Source: Spirochaetaceae bacterium (GTDB lineage: Bacteria > Spirochaetota > Spirochaetia > Treponematales > Breznakiellaceae). Taken from it: DNA of 63,792 bases. A program made the position numbers and the translations under genes. The stretch covers positions 1 to 63,792 of the forward strand of contig JAITJI010000091.1 in NCBI GenBank assembly GCA_031279015.1, read 5' to 3'. Shown here one piece after another: positions 59,903 through 63,792 of the stretch (positions are counted from its first letter, which is position 1; every line of letters begins with the position of its first letter). The notes beneath the pieces are model-generated. The model saw only the letters and a program-made list of their open reading frames with translations. It had not been told where the DNA came from and ran no database searches.

Positions 59903-59945
59903 GCCCGGCCTTTGGGGAATCACCCCTTCCCCCGGGCCGGTTTTT
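59902..59945. terminator. Terminator between mnmE and tsaD
   Basis: A 7-bp outer stem GGCCCGG/CCGGGCC (59902-59908 with 59932-59938) encloses a small GGGG/CCCC inner stem and is followed by TTTTT (59941-59945). Confidence 0.78.
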
Positions 59946-61023
59946 AGGGATAGCCACGCTTAAAACCCTTCACCCGGGCTGAAGCGGTGACGTTCAATGG
60001 CGAACGATCCCCCCGGGCCAGGTATTGGTACCCGATTCCGGCGATCATGGCGCCGTTGTCCCCGCAGAGTTCCGGGGGGGGGAAGATGCACCGGAGATCC
60101 CGCCGTTCCGCCAATCTGGCGCGGAGATAGGAGTTGGCCGCCACCCCCCCGCCGGCAACGATGACGGAAAGGCCCGTATCCCCGGCTGCCCGGAAGAGGC
60201 TCCGCAACAGTATCTCCACCGCGGTTTTTTGAAATGAGGCGGCGATATCTTCGGGACGGGTTCCGGCGGGAACCGGGCCCTGGTTTTCCATGGAGCCGCC
60301 GTTCCCGCCGGCGTTCTTCACCCGGAACATCTCCAACTGATTTATCACTGCGGTTTTAAGGCCCGAGTAGGACAGATCGTAGCGGTGCTTGCTTCCCTGC
60401 TCCCCCCCCTTGTGCAGGCTTGGCATGGGGAAACGAAACGCCAAGGGGTTCCCGTCCCGGGCCAGTTTATCGATAGCCGCCCCGCCGGGATATCCGAAGC
60501 CGTAGTATTTCGACACCTTGTCAAAGGCCTCCCCAACCGCGTCATCAATGGTGGTCCCCAGGACCGTGATATCGTCAAAATCATCCACCCGGCAGATGAT
60601 GCTGTGTCCTCCGGAGACGAGGAGCCCCAGAAAGGGATAGGGCGGAGGCTCCCCGGCGGACAGGCGGGGGGCATAGAGGTGGGCCAGCATGTGATCCACG
60701 GCGATAAAGGGAAGATTCCGGGCCCAGGTAAAGGCCTTGGCAAAACTTAGACCCACCAGGAGGGAGCCGAGCAGCCCAGGCCGGGAAGTAGCGGCGACAC
60801 CCTGGACATCACCGGCGCCTAACCCGGCCTTGTTCAGGGCCTCCTGTACCACGCCGTATATCCACTCGGTGTGTTTGCGGCTCGCTATTTCCGGAACTAC
60901 CCCGTTCCAGGCCGCATGGAAGGGGATCTGGGTGGCCACTACATTGGAAAGAATCCGCCTTCCGTCTACCACCACCGCGGCGGCGCACTCATCACAGGAA
61001 GATTCAATCCCCAGAATAGGCAT
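59944..61023 (-). CDS. tsaD: tRNA threonylcarbamoyladenosine transferase TsaD
   Basis: A 359-residue ASKHA-fold protein: start MPILGIESSCDE, metal His pair in DHMLAHLYAPRL, VSGGHS, and the Asp in CGDNGAMIAGIG. It transfers threonylcarbamoyl to A37 of ANN-decoding tRNAs with TsaB and TsaE, which are not in the window. ATG 61023 fits the family; GTG 61032 has the better GGAGG spacing and cannot be excluded. It overlaps the YibQ-like gene upstream by about 20 bp. Confidence 0.94.
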   Translation of the reverse strand: MPILGIESSCDECAAAVVVDGRRILSNVVATQIPFHAAWNGVVPEIASRKHTEWIYGVVQEALNKAGLGAGDVQGVAATSRPGLLGSLLVGLSFAKAFTWARNLPFIAVDHMLAHLYAPRLSAGEPPPYPFLGLLVSGGHSIICRVDDFDDITVLGTTIDDAVGEAFDKVSKYYGFGYPGGAAIDKLARDGNPLAFRFPMPSLHKGGEQGSKHRYDLSYSGLKTAVINQLEMFRVKNAGGNGGSMENQGPVPAGTRPEDIAASFQKTAVEILLRSLFRAAGDTGLSVIVAGGGVAANSYLRARLAERRDLRCIFPPPELCGDNGAMIAGIGYQYLARGDRSPLNVTASARVKGFKRGYP

Positions 61024-62212
61024 CTCCCCCACGGGGACCTCCCATCATTAGCCGGGAAACGGTGGACAGGGAATACCCCCGGGCGATCAGTTCCGGGTAG
61101 AGTTCTTCCAGGGTTGCGGCGAGTTCCACCGACCATGTATGCCCGATCATCACCGCCGTACCCCGGGCTTCCGCCCGCTCAAGCCCGTTCCATACCGAAC
61201 GGATCATCTCGGCTTTTTCCGGTACATTATCCAAAAACACATCCCGCTCTCCTATCCGAATTCCCAGCCGCCTTGCCACCCGGGGCGCCACCGTATCCGC
61301 AGTGGTCCTGGAGTCGAGAAAATATATACCTTGTTCACGGCAAAGGGCAAGTATGGTTTCCATAAGCTCCTCATCCATGGTTCCCTTTGAACCCTGGTGG
61401 TTGTTCATCCCGGCCACCGGTCCAATCTCCTTCAGATTTCCAAGCACCCTGGCCCGGATCTCCTCCGGGCTCATCCCGGAATACACCGCCCCAGGTCCCG
61501 GATTCTGTCCGCCCAGGGCCTCCATGGGCTGATGGAGAAAGACCTCCTTTCCTGCCGCCCGGATCCGCCGGGCCGCCTCTGCGGAATTGGGGAGTCCCGG
61601 CAGAACCGCTATGGTAAGGGGGCCGGGGAATTGCAGAAAGGGCTCCAAATCCCGCAGATTATTACCGGCGTCATCAATTATAAAGACCAGGATTCCCCGC
61701 TGTTTTGGCGCCGGTTCCGGCGGTTGCCCCAGGCTGCCGGCAGGATTAGCCGGTTGTTGTTCCGGAGCCGGCCGGGATGGCGCCGGATCGGGCCGGAGGG
61801 CGTTTGTCCGGAGCGGTTTCTCCGCCGGGGTGGCCGGGGACGGGACCGGCTGTTTTGGCGCCGGTTCCGGCGGCGCCTGCCGCAGAGGAACCCCTGTCCC
61901 CTCCGGCTGAACCGGAATGGGACGGGATACCACCTCCGCCGGGGCTTGTCCGGGCGGGGTCCCTTCCCCCGCTGCGGATTCGTCTGTGTTGGCTGGTTTA
62001 TCCCCGTTAAAGGAGAAGATGAGAATAAGGATGGTGCATACCAGGGTCACCGCAAAGATGAGAATCGCCGCGATCAAGGCGGCCCGGATGCCGTCTTCCG
62101 GGGTCAGCTTTCCGGGCCTTTTCCTTTGTACAGGTTTTTTGACCGGCTTCTTTCGCCCGGAAACCGGCTTTTCGGCGGCAGGAGTCCGCCGCCGGGAAGA
62201 TTTTTTCACCAT
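61004..62212 (-). CDS. YibQ-like divergent polysaccharide deacetylase, membrane-anchored
   Basis: 402 residues: a very basic cytoplasmic N-terminus, one membrane helix (about 45-69), a Pro/Ala/Glu-rich linker (about 75-170), then a divergent polysaccharide deacetylase domain from about 173 (ILVFIIDDAGNN...LTIAVLPGLP...VFLHQPMEA...NNHQGSKGTMD...FLDSRTTADTVAP). The metal-binding His and Asp motifs typical of the YibQ family are visible. The role is probably envelope glycan trimming. There is no Shine-Dalgarno sequence. Confidence 0.87.
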   Translation of the reverse strand: MVKKSSRRRTPAAEKPVSGRKKPVKKPVQRKRPGKLTPEDGIRAALIAAILIFAVTLVCTILILIFSFNGDKPANTDESAAGEGTPPGQAPAEVVSRPIPVQPEGTGVPLRQAPPEPAPKQPVPSPATPAEKPLRTNALRPDPAPSRPAPEQQPANPAGSLGQPPEPAPKQRGILVFIIDDAGNNLRDLEPFLQFPGPLTIAVLPGLPNSAEAARRIRAAGKEVFLHQPMEALGGQNPGPGAVYSGMSPEEIRARVLGNLKEIGPVAGMNNHQGSKGTMDEELMETILALCREQGIYFLDSRTTADTVAPRVARRLGIRIGERDVFLDNVPEKAEMIRSVWNGLERAEARGTAVMIGHTWSVELAATLEELYPELIARGYSLSTVSRLMMGGPRGGDAYSGD

Positions 62213-62285
62213 TGGGAGTATTCAAACACATCCGGCAGGATTTTTGAAGACAGCGAAAAAGATTCTGCGGAGGGATTCTCTGACT

Positions 62286-62480
62286 CTACAGGTTGCCCAC
62301 GGGCGGTGACACAGATTTCCCCGATTCAGCATAGACGAAGCCTGGGGAATCTGCCGCACCGGATACCTTAGAGCCGGGTTTTATCGCCTCTACCCGGTGT
62401 ATCCTCACCCGGAGATCTTTGATTATCCGTTTTCCCGTTTCGGTAACAGAAACGTCATGTTCAACTACAAAAGCTATCAT
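62286..62480 (-). CDS. Small ORF after the sigma factor, unknown
   Basis: 64 codons starting MIAFVVEHDVSVTETGKRII, with GAGG 5 bp before ATG 62480. It lies 13 bp downstream of the sigma-factor stop on the same strand and 73 bp before the YibQ-like gene. The first half alternates charged and hydrophobic residues like a beta-hairpin domain. I recognise no family; translation is plausible but unproven. Confidence 0.45.
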   Translation of the reverse strand: MIAFVVEHDVSVTETGKRIIKDLRVRIHRVEAIKPGSKVSGAADSPGFVYAESGKSVSPPVGNL

Positions 62481-62493
62481 TATTGCCTCAAAA

Positions 62494-63348
62494 TTATATG
62501 GCCTCAACATAACCGGAGCGCCAGGATGGATCCACGTGATCCCTCATTTTCCGGAGAGCCCGCAGTTCTATCTGACGGACCGTTTCGGGGGATATGCCCA
62601 TTTTATCCCCAATGGTTTTCAGGGTATGCCGTTCACCGCCATTCAACTGATACCGGTACATCAGTATCCGTTTTTCCCGATCCTTGAGATGGTTCAGGTA
62701 ACAATGGGTATCGGTCTCAAAGGATTTCTGCATGAACGCCCGTTCGGGACTGTAGGTATAATCCTCGTGGAGATCCATCAATGACATCGATTCGACATCC
62801 CCCGCATCGGCCTCCAGGGAGAGGGGGCCGTTGGTGATGTTGATAATACCCGCAATCTCCTCTACGGGAACACCAAGTTCATCGGCAATCTCCGAGATAC
62901 TGGGTTTCCGCATAAGGTTCTGACTAAGAACATGGCAGGCCTTCTGAATTTTACGGAAGAGTTCTTCCTTCCGGTGGGGCAGACGAATAGCCCGGCACTT
63001 ATTGGCCAGATACCGGCTTATCGATTGACGGATCCACCAATTGGCGTAGGTTGAAAATCGAACATTCTTAAGATGATCATATTTTTCCGCAGCCCGCATA
63101 AGGCCGATATTGCCCTCCTGAATGAGATCCATCAGGGATGCGTCAACACCTGAAAAGGTACGGGCAATCTTCACCACCAGCCGCAGATTAGCCTCTATAA
63201 GCCTTTTCCGGGCGCTTGTATCCCCCCGCTGAATACGCTTTGAGAGTTCCAGTTCTTCAGAGAAACTGAGTAATGGGATTGTCCTTATGTCAACAAAATA
63301 TTTTTGCAGCACATTTTCATTACTCACCACAGCCTTTTTCTTATGCAT
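62494..63348 (-). CDS. Group 2 sigma-70 family RNA polymerase sigma factor
   Basis: A sigma factor of about 284 residues with regions 1.2-4.2 but no region 1.1: 2.1-2.2 (ARKRLIEANLRLVVKIA, LMDLIQEGNIGLMRA), 2.4 (FSTYANWWIRQSISRYL), and 4.2 (TLKTIGDKMGISPETVRQIELRALRKM). It is RpoS/RpoD-like and probably recognises -10/-35 elements close to the housekeeping type, perhaps under stress or stationary conditions. ATG 63348 is chosen because GGAGGG lies just before ATGATG; ATG 63360 lies upstream of that site. Confidence 0.92.
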   Translation of the reverse strand: MHKKKAVVSNENVLQKYFVDIRTIPLLSFSEELELSKRIQRGDTSARKRLIEANLRLVVKIARTFSGVDASLMDLIQEGNIGLMRAAEKYDHLKNVRFSTYANWWIRQSISRYLANKCRAIRLPHRKEELFRKIQKACHVLSQNLMRKPSISEIADELGVPVEEIAGIINITNGPLSLEADAGDVESMSLMDLHEDYTYSPERAFMQKSFETDTHCYLNHLKDREKRILMYRYQLNGGERHTLKTIGDKMGISPETVRQIELRALRKMRDHVDPSWRSGYVEAI

Positions 63349-63559
63349 CATACCCTCCATGGTGTTTCTTTATATGTAGCAGATACCATGCCAAGTGTAC
63401 CAATATCGGAAAGAATATTTTATTTCATTGTAATATAAAGAATTATGAATTACCGGACTTGTATGCAACAGCGGAAACAGCCATTTGCGTATACTTTATT
63501 ATACGTGTTTTTTTAAAGAATTATGGAATATATATAAAATATACTATAAGATTCATAAT
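63349..63559. other. AT-rich divergent intergenic region
   Basis: Some 211 bp of AT-rich sequence separate the sigma-factor gene from the partial gene at the right edge. Several TATA-like hexamers (for example near 63490 and 63530) point to divergent promoters, but I cannot choose between them. No RNA gene or repeat is visible. Confidence 0.45.
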
Positions 63560-63792
63560 ATGGAATATGGAATCTCTTTTCGGGCCCAAGGCAAGGTTGT
63601 CCACTATTTTGTAACCTGGTCACCCCTTATTCTGGCGGATCGATGGACCATAAACTCCAAGGTTCCGTCGGTCGGCGGAGTCTATGAGATATACTGGATG
63701 GACGATCACAGGCATCTGCGGATGTTGTCGGTGGGAGATACCCATTACGGCGGCCTCCGTACGGAACTCCGCCGGCTTACGGATCCGGAATT
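63560..63792 (+). CDS. N-terminal part of an unknown protein (runs off the window)
   Basis: ATG 63560 opens a frame that stays open to the last base (77 codons) and has the GC-rich third positions of real genes here. It reads MEYGISFRAQGKVVHYFVTW, then VGGVYEIYWMDDHRHLRMLSVG. There is no signal peptide and no recognised family from this fragment. No ribosome site is visible before the ATG, so the start may differ. Confidence 0.5.
   Translation, partial: MEYGISFRAQGKVVHYFVTWSPLILADRWTINSKVPSVGGVYEIYWMDDHRHLRMLSVGDTHYGGLRTELRRLTDPE

Noticed and set aside
1-63792. Mobile element, prophage or genomic island
   Set aside because: No transposase, integrase, phage gene, tRNA-flanked attachment repeat or abrupt coding-composition change was seen; the window reads as core and metabolic chromosome.

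Overview
This is a GC-rich, densely coded chromosomal window that looks like a spirochaete of the Treponema lineage, possibly one of the larger-genome, gut-type treponemes. The placement is by eye and rests on three things: a TP0108-like phosphofructokinase, many predicted lipoproteins with loose lipoboxes, and PilZ, HEAT, TPR and SH3 envelope proteins of the treponemal kind. Nothing in the window fixes a species. I see no tRNA, rRNA, CRISPR array, insertion sequence or phage gene.

Layout. 1-1317: tail of a secreted beta-rich protein and a convergent PilZ protein. 1353-4420: a Rex-type redox repressor with a near-perfect Rex box on its own promoter, followed by serC and serA. 4614-9194: lytic transglycosylase, a GH5 glycosidase, a HEAT-repeat protein and a PtsN-like EIIA. 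9253-17688: MATE exporter, TPR protein, YchJ protein, thrC, lgt, a MinD/FlhG-like ATPase behind a 4-TM protein, and phosphofructokinase. 17741-21861: QueG-like Fe-S protein and a complete ECF vitamin transporter (S, fused A-A', T). 22072-32525: RecQ helicase, HAD hydrolase, glycosyltransferase, SH3 lipoprotein, ABC-F ATPase, ddl, thioesterase and Nudix hydrolase. 32561-36111: a sugar-acid locus with a DeoR regulator, a ribulose-phosphate 3-epimerase relative, a small unknown protein and DgoD, plus what looks like a decayed dehydrogenase fragment. 36258-38327: malQ. 38435-44334: three exported FAD-dependent reductases, one carrying a covalent-FMN domain. 44498-63348: RlpA-like protein, D-aminoacylase, SDR, glycosyltransferase, mazG, pth, GH36 enzyme, clpP, alr, two lipoproteins, mnmE, tsaD, YibQ-like deacetylase, a small ORF and a group 2 sigma factor. 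A new partial gene runs off the right edge.

How genes work together. Serine synthesis appears to be placed under NADH/NAD+ control by Rex. Envelope work recurs across the window: lgt, ddl, alr, transglycosylase, RlpA and YibQ, together with many lipoproteins. Carbohydrate use is represented by DgoD, malQ, GH36, GH5 and phosphofructokinase. The three exported flavoproteins suggest extracytoplasmic reduction of small organic acceptors.

The most striking unifying signal is regulatory. At least six genes with no Shine-Dalgarno sequence have a sigma-70 type promoter whose -10 hexamer ends only 6-7 nt before the ATG. That predicts transcripts starting at the start codon itself (leaderless mRNAs). 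The majority of other genes have clear GGAGG-type sites.
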